Assembly: GCA_000433875.1 (NCBI GenBank)
Contig: HF993319.1
Location: 16,361-35,252 of the forward strand
From: Firmicutes bacterium CAG:884
Lineage (GTDB): Bacteria > Bacillota_I > Bacilli_A > RF39 > UBA660
Reading direction: 5' to 3'
DNA: 18,892 nucleotides
Shown: one piece after another, positions 1 through 6,066 of the stretch
How the letters are laid out: each line of letters starts with the position of its first letter
Numbering within the stretch: position 1 is the first letter of the stretch
The notes under the pieces: generated by a model
The model's database searches: none
Told to the model about the DNA's origin: nothing
Seen by the model: only the letters and a program-made list of their open reading frames with translations
Program-made: the position numbers and the translations under genes

Positions 1-1308
1 AGTATAGATGTAAAAGTAGAGGGAAAACAAAGTAAGGATGGAATGCTTGTGTATGGAGTTAAGAGAAATACTTCAGCAACAAGTACAGCTTGGGAAAGAG
101 TAGGAGATAGTATAGGACTAGAAGCAAATGCGGTATTACCTGCAAGTTCAACTACTGTAGCAGACACAGGTGTAGTAAATGATTTTGATAATATATATCC
201 TTGGAGTGAGATAAAAAGTTATAATTATAATGCAAATACTAGAAAAGTAACAGCTTGGTATGGAGATGCTAACTTTAAGTTTGATGGAAGTAATGGGGAA
301 GTATTAACATATATACCAGGATTTTATTATAAAAGAGAAGTAGTAGATGGAGTAGAATATCAATATATATCAAAGTATGAACAAGAAGGGTATTCATATA
401 GTGAACCATTTAGTGTTGGAAGATATAAGATAAGTGGAGGGGAAGATGCTCATCATACATCTACTGGTGGTGGAAGTAGTACTTCAAATAAAAATAGTAA
501 TGGTTATATTGAATTGATGATGACTGATCAAGGAAGTTCTGGTGGAACTATAGGAAATGTTTTTACTGGTAAATCTATAAGTGGCGCTTACCCAAGTGCT
601 TATGAAAATTTACCAACATTTAGAGAAAGTGCATCGAAATTAGGAACTGATTTTTCGATTCTTGATTATCATTATTATGTACTTCAGATGTTATATTTAG
701 TAGAATATGCAGATTATGATAGTCAAGCAAAATTAGGAAAAGGTGTGACAGAAAATGATGGTGCTATAATAATGGGAGGAACAGATTCACTAGGAATGAA
801 GTCTGGCTGTTTAGTAAATGATGGTGCTCATAGTGTTATATATAGAGGAATAGAAGATATATATGGAAATACTTCTGATTTTCTAGATGGAATAAATATA
901 AAGAATTATCAAGCATATATAAATTATGATTTTACAACATACAAATCTTATGTATTCGATGGTAATTATAAAGCGTTAGGATATGTTAATAAATCATTTG
1001 GAGACAATGGGGGATCTGGCTGGATAACTAAGCTAGGTTATGATAGTAATAATCCATTAATAGGATTACCAACAGAAATAGATACAACCAATACTGATCA
1101 ATATACTCCTTCAGGAATTAAAGATACATATGTTGCAACGCTTGGAGATAAAATCCTTGTGGTCGGTGGTGCTTATAATTATAGTAATAATGCCGGTCTT
1201 TGGCTCTTTGGTGCTAGTGTTGACTCGGACTATGCTTATAAGCTTGTCGGTTCGCGGCTTATAAGACACCAGACTAGCGGAGGACGGGAGGTCAACCTCC
1301 AGAATTAA
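1..1308 (+). CDS. DGR target (variable) protein, 5' end outside the window
   Basis: The frame is open from base 1, so the gene starts upstream; the first internal ATG at 43 has no reason to be the true start. The visible part is 435 codons. Its middle contains aromatic- and glycine-rich blocks (DFDNIYPW, FKFDGSNGEV, IPGFYYKR), followed by a C-terminal part ending in VVGGAYNYSNNAGLWL and, a little later, GSRLIRHQ. This C-terminal layout is typical of the C-type-lectin/FGE-like fold used as the variable ligand-binding domain of DGR target proteins. The last ~50 codons match the AAT-rich repeat 267 bp downstream, which supports that role directly. Such targets are often surface or adhesin-like proteins, but any signal peptide would lie outside the window. 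The reading frame is intact although the neighbouring reverse transcriptase is broken, so the protein may still be made in a frozen form. Target role fairly sure; ligand unknown. Confidence 0.8.
   Translation, partial: SIDVKVEGKQSKDGMLVYGVKRNTSATSTAWERVGDSIGLEANAVLPASSTTVADTGVVNDFDNIYPWSEIKSYNYNANTRKVTAWYGDANFKFDGSNGEVLTYIPGFYYKREVVDGVEYQYISKYEQEGYSYSEPFSVGRYKISGGEDAHHTSTGGGSSTSNKNSNGYIELMMTDQGSSGGTIGNVFTGKSISGAYPSAYENLPTFRESASKLGTDFSILDYHYYVLQMLYLVEYADYDSQAKLGKGVTENDGAIIMGGTDSLGMKSGCLVNDGAHSVIYRGIEDIYGNTSDFLDGINIKNYQAYINYDFTTYKSYVFDGNYKALGYVNKSFGDNGGSGWITKLGYDSNNPLIGLPTEIDTTNTDQYTPSGIKDTYVATLGDKILVVGGAYNYSNNAGLWLFGASVDSDYAYKLVGSRLIRHQTSGGREVNLQN
1156..1266 (+). repeat. DGR variable repeat (VR)
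   Basis: These 111 bp encode about residues 386-422 of the target protein and align with the template repeat at 1423-1536. The first 14 bases and the last 9 (CTTATAAGA) are identical. In a codon alignment with one three-base gap I count 14 substitutions where the TR has A and 13 at other bases. Most A differences fall in AAT or ACT codons at codon positions 1 and 2 (AAT to TAT, GGT, GTT or CTT). A different placement of the gap near the 3' end gives about 16 versus 10. Enrichment at template A is the mark of DGR mutagenesis. The many non-A changes show that the two copies have not been synchronised recently. Confidence 0.8.
1287..1300 (+). other. Hairpin just after the VR
   Basis: GGAGGT and ACCTCC form an inverted repeat about 20 bp beyond the end of the VR and inside the last codons of the target gene. 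It can be drawn as five pairs with a TCAA loop. It lies in an unusually GC-rich stretch (about 1248-1300). In well-studied DGRs a hairpin or cruciform placed just downstream of the VR promotes target recognition; the position here fits that, but the role is inferred. Confidence 0.5.
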
Positions 1309-1345
1309 TCATCTAGTATTAATGAGTGATGATAATCGAAGATAA

Positions 1346-1374
1346 TTGTCTTAAATGGTGCCTAAAATTATATA
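1346..1374 (+). promoter_or_regulatory. Possible promoter for the DGR template RNA
   Basis: TTGTCT (1346-1351) is followed after 17 bp by TATATA (1369-1374), about 50 bp upstream of the template repeat, in a gap with no ORF. The match is moderate, and AT-rich DNA gives such matches by chance. The stretch from 1309 to 1422 shows no recognisable accessory (Avd) gene. Confidence 0.3.
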
Positions 1375-1422
1375 AAAATTAATGGGGATTTGATGTGTTT
1401 TGTTGCCGATAGTTGATTGTTT

Positions 1423-1536
1423 CTTGTGGTCGGTGGGACTTATAATAATAGTAATAATGCTGGCCTTTGGTTATCTAATACTAATAATGGCTCGGATAAT
1501 GATAATAATAATTTCGGCTTTCGCAAACTTATAAGA
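1423..1536 (+). repeat. DGR template repeat (TR)
   Basis: This non-coding 114-bp copy of the VR is dominated by AAT and ACT codons when read in the VR frame (about 36 of 114 bases are A). That is the usual design of a TR, because AAY codons give the widest amino-acid range when A is randomised. It lies between the target gene and the RT remnant, the standard order in many DGRs. The downstream gap 1537-1676 holds a perfect 7-bp hairpin (1642-1648 with 1652-1658, loop TAT) and a short start-less open frame ending in a stop near 1638, but no recognisable gene. The main alternative is a fragment of a second variable gene, but no flanking coding sequence supports that. Confidence 0.75.
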
Positions 1537-1676
1537 TTATAATAAAGTATAAATATACTTGCTCATCATTTTCCTTAGAGCTTGCTAAAAATAAAGTCGA
1601 TCTGGATTGGTTTAGTAAGAAAGATGAAAAAAAGTAGACTTATAAGCATATTGCTTATGAATAACTAGAGGTAAGT

Positions 1677-2163
1677 ATGAAAAGATATAATCATATATTT
1701 GAAAGAATAATTAATATTGATAATATAATTAAAACTATAAATAGAGCATCTAAAAGTAAAAGAGGAAGAAAAAAAGTAGAAAGAATACTAGATTCTTCTT
1801 TTTTTAATGCTATGTAAATAAGAAAAATGTTAGTTAATAAATTGTATGTACCAAATAAAAGTAAAGAAACTATTATAATAGATGGAATAAGTAGAAAGGT
1901 AAGAGTAATTCGTAAACCAATGTTTTATCCTGATCAAATAATTCACTTGAGTATTATTCTAATATTAGAAGAATACTTTATGAAAGGAATGTACTATTAT
2001 TCTTGTGTATCTATAAAAGAAAGAGGAGTCTAAGTATTTAAAAAAAATACTAAAATGTGAAAAAAATACTAAATATTGTTTAAAATTAGACATCAAAAAA
2101 TATTATCCTAGTATAGATAAAGAAATACTTAAAAGTAAGTTTAAAAAAATATTTAAAGATTAA
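1677..2163 (+). pseudogene. Decayed DGR reverse transcriptase
   Basis: An AGAGGT-like ribosome site precedes ATG 1677. The frame reads MKRYNHIFERI and RASKSKRGRKKVERIL, then meets TAA at 1815-1817. It continues in the same frame as IRKMLVNKLYVPN, IRKPMFYPDQIIH, EEYFMKGMYYYSC and SIKERGV up to a second stop at 2031-2033. A shift to another frame then gives KYCLKLDIKKYYPSIDKEIL (about 2071-2130), ending at TAA 2161. These blocks match the N-terminal and palm regions of Bacilli DGR-type reverse transcriptases; LDIKKYYPSID is motif A with its catalytic Asp. The YxDD motif is not intact; TATGTTGATATA at 2201-2212 (YVDI) may be a scar of it. Only about 160 codons remain of a protein that usually exceeds 300, so it is inactive. 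Confidence 0.85.
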
Positions 2164-2297
2164 TGTTTATTATAATTACTATATTAAATATATAAAGCCA
2201 TATGTTGATATAGAAGTATGAAAAAAAATAATAAGTTTATATGATAAAAATAGTGTCTAATTTTTCTCTGAAAGTTAATAAAATTATTAATTTTAGG

Positions 2298-2326
2298 TTT
2301 ACAAGTTAAAAATTATTTGCTATAAT
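2298..2326 (+). promoter_or_regulatory. Promoter of rpsF-ssb-rpsR
   Basis: TTTACA (2298-2303), 17 bp, then TATAAT (2321-2326) with an extended -10 (TGC). Transcription should start near 2333. A 17-bp AT palindrome (2279-2295, arms TAAAATTA/TAATTTTA) abuts the -35 box; it may be an UP-like element or chance. Confidence 0.8.
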
Positions 2327-2333
2327 CTTAATC

Positions 2334-2391
2334 GAGTATTTAATTACTCCTTGCTTTGTATATGTGCAAAGCCTATGACCATAAGGAGGTG
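2334..2391 (+). promoter_or_regulatory. S6:S18-type ribosomal leader of rpsF
   Basis: The leader can form P1 = CTCCTT (2347-2352) with AAGGAG (2383-2388) and, directly stacked on it, P2 = GCTTTG (2353-2358) with CAAAGC (2367-2372). An asymmetric 10-nt bulge, CTATGACCAT (2373-2382), lies on the 3' side. This is the layout of the S6:S18 binding motif by which these proteins repress their own mRNA. P1 contains the Shine-Dalgarno sequence of rpsF, so folding would block translation. An alternative hairpin, GAGTA (2334-2338) with TACTC (2345-2349), competes with P1. I do not see the CCG trinucleotide I associate with this motif, so the family call is tentative. Confidence 0.55.
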
Positions 2392-2397
2392 AAAAAG

Positions 2398-2688
2398 ATG
2401 AAAAAATATGAAGTTATGTTTATTGTTAAACCTACACTTGCAGAAGAAGATGTTAACAAAGTTGTTGAAAAATACAAAAAAGTATTAACTGATAATAAAG
2501 CATCTATTACAGGTGAGACTGATATGGGACAAAGAGAACTAGCGTATGAAATTAAAAAATTTAAATCAGGACATTATTTTGTTTTCAATTTTGAAACAGA
2601 AAATGAAAATGCTGTAAATGAATTTAATAGACTTGCTACTATCGATGCTGATATTGTTCGTCATTTAATTACTAAAGTAGGAGAATAA
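2398..2688 (+). CDS. rpsF: 30S ribosomal protein S6
   Basis: Ribosomal protein S6 pairs with S18 on the platform of the 30S subunit. The 96-residue product starts MKKYEVMFIVKP and contains GQRELAYEI and the conserved end VRHLITK, matching the family's length and pattern. I place the start at ATG 2398 because AAGGAGGTG lies 7 nt upstream; an in-frame ATG at 2356 falls inside the structured leader and would add 14 residues foreign to S6. It is the first gene of the usual rpsF-ssb-rpsR operon, only two bases before ssb. Expression is probably controlled by the leader, whose stem covers the ribosome site. Confidence 0.96.
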   Translation: MKKYEVMFIVKPTLAEEDVNKVVEKYKKVLTDNKASITGETDMGQRELAYEIKKFKSGHYFVFNFETENENAVNEFNRLATIDADIVRHLITKVGE

Positions 2689-2690
2689 TT

Positions 2691-3116
2691 ATGAATAAAG
2701 CATTATTAGTTGGTCGTATTACGACTAAACCAGAACTTAGAACTACTAGTTCTGGAATACCTTTTACACGTTTTAGTGTAGCAATTAATCGTCCTTTTAC
2801 AAATAATGGCGAAAGAACTGCAGATTTTATTAACATATTAGTTTGGAGAAAACAAGCTGAAAATGTATGTAATTTCTTAGATAAAGGCAGTCAAGTAGCA
2901 ATAGAAGGAAGAATACAAACCGGAAGTTATACTGATAAAGATGGAAATAATCGTACTTCATTTGAAGTTGTTGCTGACAATGTTCAATTTTTGGATTCTA
3001 AATCACAAAGAAGTAATGAAAGTCAAATACCTATAAGTGATGGTGTTGATATCGTAAATGATACTTATAGTGAGTTTGGTGAAAGTGTTTCAATCGATGA
3101 TAATTTCCTAGAATAG
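2691..3116 (+). CDS. ssb: Single-stranded DNA-binding protein
   Basis: The 141-residue product carries an N-terminal OB fold (residues 1 to about 105: MNKALLVGRI, PFTRFSVAINR, DFINILVWRKQAENV, GRIQTGSYTDKDG). It binds single-stranded DNA as a tetramer during replication, recombination and repair. The spacer after the OB fold is short, about 35 residues. The C-terminal tip reads IDDNFLE, whereas bacterial SSBs usually end in DDDIPF or a close variant that docks partner proteins. The acidic pair and one Phe are kept, but the final Pro-Phe is not. It sits between rpsF and rpsR as in most Firmicutes, with an AGGAG-type ribosome site inside the end of rpsF. Confidence 0.95.
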   Translation: MNKALLVGRITTKPELRTTSSGIPFTRFSVAINRPFTNNGERTADFINILVWRKQAENVCNFLDKGSQVAIEGRIQTGSYTDKDGNNRTSFEVVADNVQFLDSKSQRSNESQIPISDGVDIVNDTYSEFGESVSIDDNFLE

Positions 3117-3126
3117 GAGAATATAT

Positions 3127-3345
3127 ATGGCTGAATTTTTTAGAAAAAAGAAAAAAGTATGTCAAATGTGTGCTGGTAAAACAGTTGATTATAAAGATGT
3201 TGATGTAATTAGAAGATATGTAAGTGCTGATAAGGGTAAGATTTTACCTCGTCGTATTACAGGAGCATGCGCTAAACATCAAAGATTTATAGCTGGTGAA
3301 GTTAAAAAAGCACGTTTTATGGCTTTAATACCATTCGTAAAATAA
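3127..3345 (+). CDS. rpsR: 30S ribosomal protein S18
   Basis: S18 binds next to S6 on the 30S platform. The 72-residue protein has the basic start FRKKKK and the block DYKDVDVIRRYVSADKGKILPRRITG, then the end KHQRFIAGEVKKARFMALIPFV, all diagnostic. It keeps the cysteines CQMC near residues 13-16 and a further Cys in GACAKHQR, suggesting the zinc-binding form. It is the last gene of the operon, with GGAG 10 nt upstream of its ATG, and its stop lies at the base of the terminator stem. Confidence 0.96.
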   Translation: MAEFFRKKKKVCQMCAGKTVDYKDVDVIRRYVSADKGKILPRRITGACAKHQRFIAGEVKKARFMALIPFVK

Positions 3346-3369
3346 AGAACTTAGGTTCTTTTTTCTTTT
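3344..3369 (+). terminator. Terminator after rpsR
   Basis: AAAGAAC (3344-3350), a TTAG loop and GTTCTTT (3355-3361) form a 7-bp stem followed by a T-rich run. It overlaps the last bases of rpsR and ends the operon. Confidence 0.8.
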
Positions 3370-3394
3370 ATTTTTATTAATATTTTGTTATAAT
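3366..3394 (+). promoter_or_regulatory. Probable promoter of the ECF-like operon
   Basis: TATAAT at 3389-3394 has an extended -10 (TGT) and only a weak -35 (TTTTAT, 3366-3371, 17-bp spacing). The predicted start near 3401 would fall inside the AAAGGGG ribosome site (3397-3403), implying an almost leaderless transcript or a slightly earlier start. Confidence 0.55.
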
Positions 3395-3410
3395 GTAAAG
3401 GGGTAGTTAT

Positions 3411-4097
3411 ATGAAATATATAGAAGTTCGTAACTTAAAATATAAAAATGATTTAAATGGTATTTCTTTTTGTTTAAATGAAAAATGGAATTCTTTTTAT
3501 GGTGAAGATCATAATATTATTTCTATATTAATGGGAAAAAAAGAATACGATGGTTATATAAATATAGATGGAAATTTTTTAAGTAAAAATAGTATTTCTA
3601 ATTTAAGCAAAAAAATGTATTTAGTTTCTAAAAAAAATATATTTGCCGGCAATAATTTATATGAAGAACTACTTATGAGTGGTAATGATAAAAATTTAAT
3701 AGATAACTATATAATTAATTTTGGTTTAAGTAATTATAAGTATATGAATATAAATAATATTCCTTTTGATAAAAAAATTGTTGTTTCTATATTATTTGGA
3801 GTTTTAAAAAAAATAAAATTTATTTTTTTAGATAATGTTTTATGTTTTTTAAGTAGTAGTGATAGAGATAGTATTTATTCATTTTTAATAAAAAATAACA
3901 TAATTGTTTTAAACTTTACAAAGAATCCTGAAGAATTAATATATTCATCAAAAGTAATAAAAATACCTTCTTTTATAATGTGTGATACAAAAGATATAAA
4001 TGATATAAAAATAATTGATTTATGTGAAAGATTAATTGATTATGGTATATTAGATGAAAAATATATGCAAATAGAAGAGGTAGTCAGTAATTTATGA
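3411..4097 (+). CDS. Degenerate EcfA1-like protein, ATPase motifs lost
   Basis: The 228-residue protein sits where Firmicutes have ecfA1, first of an ecfA1-ecfA2-ecfT-truA-rplM-rpsI order. It still follows the ABC ATPase layout: an N-terminal strand (EVRNLKYKNDLNGISF), a glycine where the P-loop should be (YGEDHNIIS, residues 30-38), YINIDG (49-54), NLYEELL (82-88), and a Walker-B-like strand KFIFLDN (136-142) followed by SSSD (148-151). The working residues are missing: no GxxGxGKS, no LSGGQ (IPFDKKIVVSIL instead), Asn for the Walker-B Glu, and Lys at the switch His (NFTKN). It should not hydrolyse ATP. The frame has no stops and overlaps the next gene by 4 bp (ATGA), so it looks maintained. 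Homology is inferred from synteny and residual pattern. Confidence 0.6.
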   Translation: MKYIEVRNLKYKNDLNGISFCLNEKWNSFYGEDHNIISILMGKKEYDGYINIDGNFLSKNSISNLSKKMYLVSKKNIFAGNNLYEELLMSGNDKNLIDNYIINFGLSNYKYMNINNIPFDKKIVVSILFGVLKKIKFIFLDNVLCFLSSSDRDSIYSFLIKNNIIVLNFTKNPEELIYSSKVIKIPSFIMCDTKDINDIKIIDLCERLIDYGILDEKYMQIEEVVSNL

Positions 4098-4639
4098 TAA
4101 GTAATTATAATTTTGAAGGAATAATTAATGGATTTATTTTAGATGAAACTTTGATCGATTGTAACAATGTTATATGTGATGTAAATAGTCAAATACTTAC
4201 AATTTCTAAAAAAATGTATAATAAACTAGGATATGATAAAAGTATAAAAGAACTAGATGAATATGAAAGATTTGAATTACTTTTAAATGCTTATTTGCTT
4301 TCTAAACCAGGATATATTGTTTTTAAGAATATGTTTTGTGATTTTTCTTTTGAAAATATAAAAAAACTAAAATTATTATTTAGAGATTTGAAAAAAAGGA
4401 AAGTATGTAAGTTTATAATTTGTACAAAGAATTTGGATCTTATTATGGATTTATGTGATTATGTTGTAACTGATGATAAATGTGGTAAACCAGTTGATGT
4501 TTTTAAAAATAAAAAAGGTGATTTACCTTTTTGTTCAAAGTTTGTCCGTGAGCTTGAAGAAATAAAGGGTAAAAAATTTGGGATTTATCACAATAATATT
4601 TCTGATTTAGCGAAGGATGTGTATAGATATGTACGATAA
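4094..4639 (+). CDS. Degenerate EcfA2-like protein, shortened
   Basis: The 181-residue protein occupies the ecfA2 slot. The N-terminal half is too short for a full nucleotide-binding domain and has no P-loop. From about residue 54 it tracks the signature-helix-to-H-loop part of EcfA2: ELDEYERFELLLNAYLLSKPG in place of LSGGQ plus helix, YIVFKNM where ILILDEP is expected, then a helix, FIICTKN for LVTHD, and CDYVV for ADRV. The end DLPFCSKFVRELEEIKG resembles the EcfA2 C-terminal segment. Every catalytic position seen is substituted: Lys-Asn for Asp-Glu, Lys for the switch His. It overlaps its neighbours on both sides, so the three proteins are probably made together. Its function cannot be ATP hydrolysis; a structural role is possible but unproven. 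Confidence 0.5.
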   Translation: MISNYNFEGIINGFILDETLIDCNNVICDVNSQILTISKKMYNKLGYDKSIKELDEYERFELLLNAYLLSKPGYIVFKNMFCDFSFENIKKLKLLFRDLKKRKVCKFIICTKNLDLIMDLCDYVVTDDKCGKPVDVFKNKKGDLPFCSKFVRELEEIKGKKFGIYHNNISDLAKDVYRYVR

Positions 4640-5213
4640 TATTGTCGTTAAGGTTCCAACATACTTTAAAATTATTTCAATGATTATATTTTGTTTTACA
4701 GTTTTGATTTGTAATCATTATCTTGGAATTATATTACTTTTTGGCATTCTATTATTTGTCACGATTCGTAGTAATGTTAATTATAATATTTATTTTATTT
4801 CCATAATTTTTATACTATTTTTGTTTCTATTTTGTTTCTCTTTACATTTACACTATATTTATATTTTTAAAGTTTTACTTATTGTATATTATTTTAGATA
4901 TTTAATGGAAGTTAATAATTATTATGAACTTGATAGTTCTTTGGTAAGGATTTTTAAATATAAATTATTTAAATTAATAAATAGATATAATTTGTTTAAA
5001 GGAAAAGTTAAGTTTTTTATTAAAACTAATAAATCTATATATGGTAAAAGTAAAATAATAAATTCTATTTATTTGGGATACAAAGAAAGTAAAAATAATA
5101 ATCATAATGATTATGTTTTAATTAAAGAAAGAAAAACATTATATAGTTATTTATTTGTTATTATGCATTTTGTTACATTTATATTTGTGTTTTTGTTGGA
5201 GGTTTATAGATGA
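4629..5213 (+). CDS. EcfT-like membrane protein, reduced
   Basis: This protein (194 residues from ATG 4629; ATG 4617 is too close to the GAAGG ribosome site) sits in the ecfT slot directly before truA, overlapping it at ATGA. VPTYFKIISMIIF resembles the start of EcfT. About four hydrophobic segments lie at residues 10-35, 35-48, 50-85 and 170-190, with a basic, Asn-rich cytoplasmic stretch between. EcfT proteins have about 265 residues and two Ala-Arg-Gly coupling helices that bind the ATPases; I see neither here, and the soluble part is short. Together with the two inactive ATPase-like partners this looks like a whole ECF energising module that lost its motor. It could also be an unrelated membrane protein. 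Confidence 0.5.
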   Translation: MYDNIVVKVPTYFKIISMIIFCFTVLICNHYLGIILLFGILLFVTIRSNVNYNIYFISIIFILFLFLFCFSLHLHYIYIFKVLLIVYYFRYLMEVNNYYELDSSLVRIFKYKLFKLINRYNLFKGKVKFFIKTNKSIYGKSKIINSIYLGYKESKNNNHNDYVLIKERKTLYSYLFVIMHFVTFIFVFLLEVYR

Positions 5214-5935
5214 GATATTTTATGAGATTTAGTTATAATGGTTCTAAGTTTAATGGTTTTCAAAAACAAGTTGATAAAAGAACTGTTCAAGGTGATTTAG
5301 AAAGTGTTTTAAGTAAAATATTTAATGAAAATATAAGAGTTGTTGCTTCTGGAAGAACAGATGCTGGTGTTCACGCTTATAATCAATGTTTGCATTTTGA
5401 TAGCTCTAAAGAAGTTGATTTTGATAAGTTAAAATTTTCACTTAATAGTTTACTTCATAATATATATGTTAAAGAATTATATAGTGTGCCTGATGATTTT
5501 CACGCAAGGTATGATTGCACTAAAAAAGAATATATTTATAAAATAAATGTTGGTGAATTTGATCCTATATATGAAGAATATATATATCAGTATAATAAAA
5601 GTTTAGATATTGAAAAAATGAAAGATGCTTGTATGTATTTGATTGGCGAACATGATTTTAGATCTTTTACTTCTTTAGATTATGAAAAGAATTGTGTTAG
5701 AACTATATATAGTATTGACATAAGTATAGAAAATGATATTATTTATATTGATTTTGTTGGAAATGGTTTTTTAAAATATATGGTTAGAAATATGGTTGGT
5801 TTATTAATTGAAGTAGGTAGTAATAATAGAAATGTAGAAGATGTAAAAAAAATACTTGATTCAATGGATCGAAAGGAAGCAGGAATATGCGCACCTAGTA
5901 TGGGATTATATCTTGCAAATGTATATTATTGTTAA
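5210..5935 (+). CDS. truA: tRNA pseudouridine(38-40) synthase TruA
   Basis: TruA converts uridines 38-40 of the tRNA anticodon arm to pseudouridine. The 241-residue protein has the expected size. It starts MRYFMRFSYNGSKFNGFQKQ, keeps the catalytic motif SGRTDAGVHA with its Asp near residue 52, and has FHARYDCTKKEYIY, EHDFRSFTS and the C-terminal GNGFLKYMVRNMVG block. Start ATG 5210 overlaps the previous stop and has TTGGAGG upstream. It is co-transcribed with the three ECF-like genes, as in B. subtilis and relatives, where ecfT precedes truA. Confidence 0.95.
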   Translation: MRYFMRFSYNGSKFNGFQKQVDKRTVQGDLESVLSKIFNENIRVVASGRTDAGVHAYNQCLHFDSSKEVDFDKLKFSLNSLLHNIYVKELYSVPDDFHARYDCTKKEYIYKINVGEFDPIYEEYIYQYNKSLDIEKMKDACMYLIGEHDFRSFTSLDYEKNCVRTIYSIDISIENDIIYIDFVGNGFLKYMVRNMVGLLIEVGSNNRNVEDVKKILDSMDRKEAGICAPSMGLYLANVYYC

Positions 5936-5962
5936 ATTATTAAAAAAAAACTTGGAATTAAC

Positions 5963-5991
5963 TTGACAAAGGTTGGGGATTTTACTATAAT
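5963..5991 (+). promoter_or_regulatory. Strong promoter of rplM-rpsI
   Basis: TTGACA (5963-5968), 17 bp, TATAAT (5986-5991): a perfect sigma-A consensus. It lies directly upstream of the L13 leader. Confidence 0.9.
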
Positions 5992-5998
5992 CTAATCT

Positions 5999-6043
5999 GG
6001 TACATTGAAATCCCATTGTACTAGATCTTGGGACAATCTAGTC
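5999..6043 (+). promoter_or_regulatory. L13 leader RNA
   Basis: Two adjacent hairpins precede rplM: GTACA (6000-6004) with TGTAC (6017-6021), and ACTAGAT (6020-6026) with ATCTAGT (6036-6042). The two stems share bases 6020-6021, so one must fray slightly. Loop 1 holds TCCCA (6011-6015) and loop 2 holds TGGGA (6029-6033), which are complementary and could form a kissing interaction. Position, size and two-hairpin layout fit the L13 leader of low-GC Gram-positives, thought to mediate feedback control of rplM-rpsI. Confidence 0.75.
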
Positions 6044-6066
6044 AAATATAAGAAAGGGAAGAAATT

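Noticed and set aside
1423..1536. TR as the end of a second variable gene
   Set aside because: There is no open frame leading into it and its AAT-rich codons are of template type; kept only as an alternative.
1827..2033. 68-residue ORF as a separate gene
   Set aside because: It is in the same frame as the frame starting at 1677, separated only by one TAA, and both parts read as consecutive RT segments, so it belongs to the pseudogene.
2356..2397. Upstream ATG for rpsF
   Set aside because: It lies inside the structured leader, has no ribosome site and adds residues not found in S6; ATG 2398 follows AAGGAGGTG.
4085..5213. Mycoplasma-type genetic code (TGA = Trp)
   Set aside because: TGA ends several genes exactly at ATGA overlaps with the next gene, and Trp is encoded by TGG in conserved proteins.
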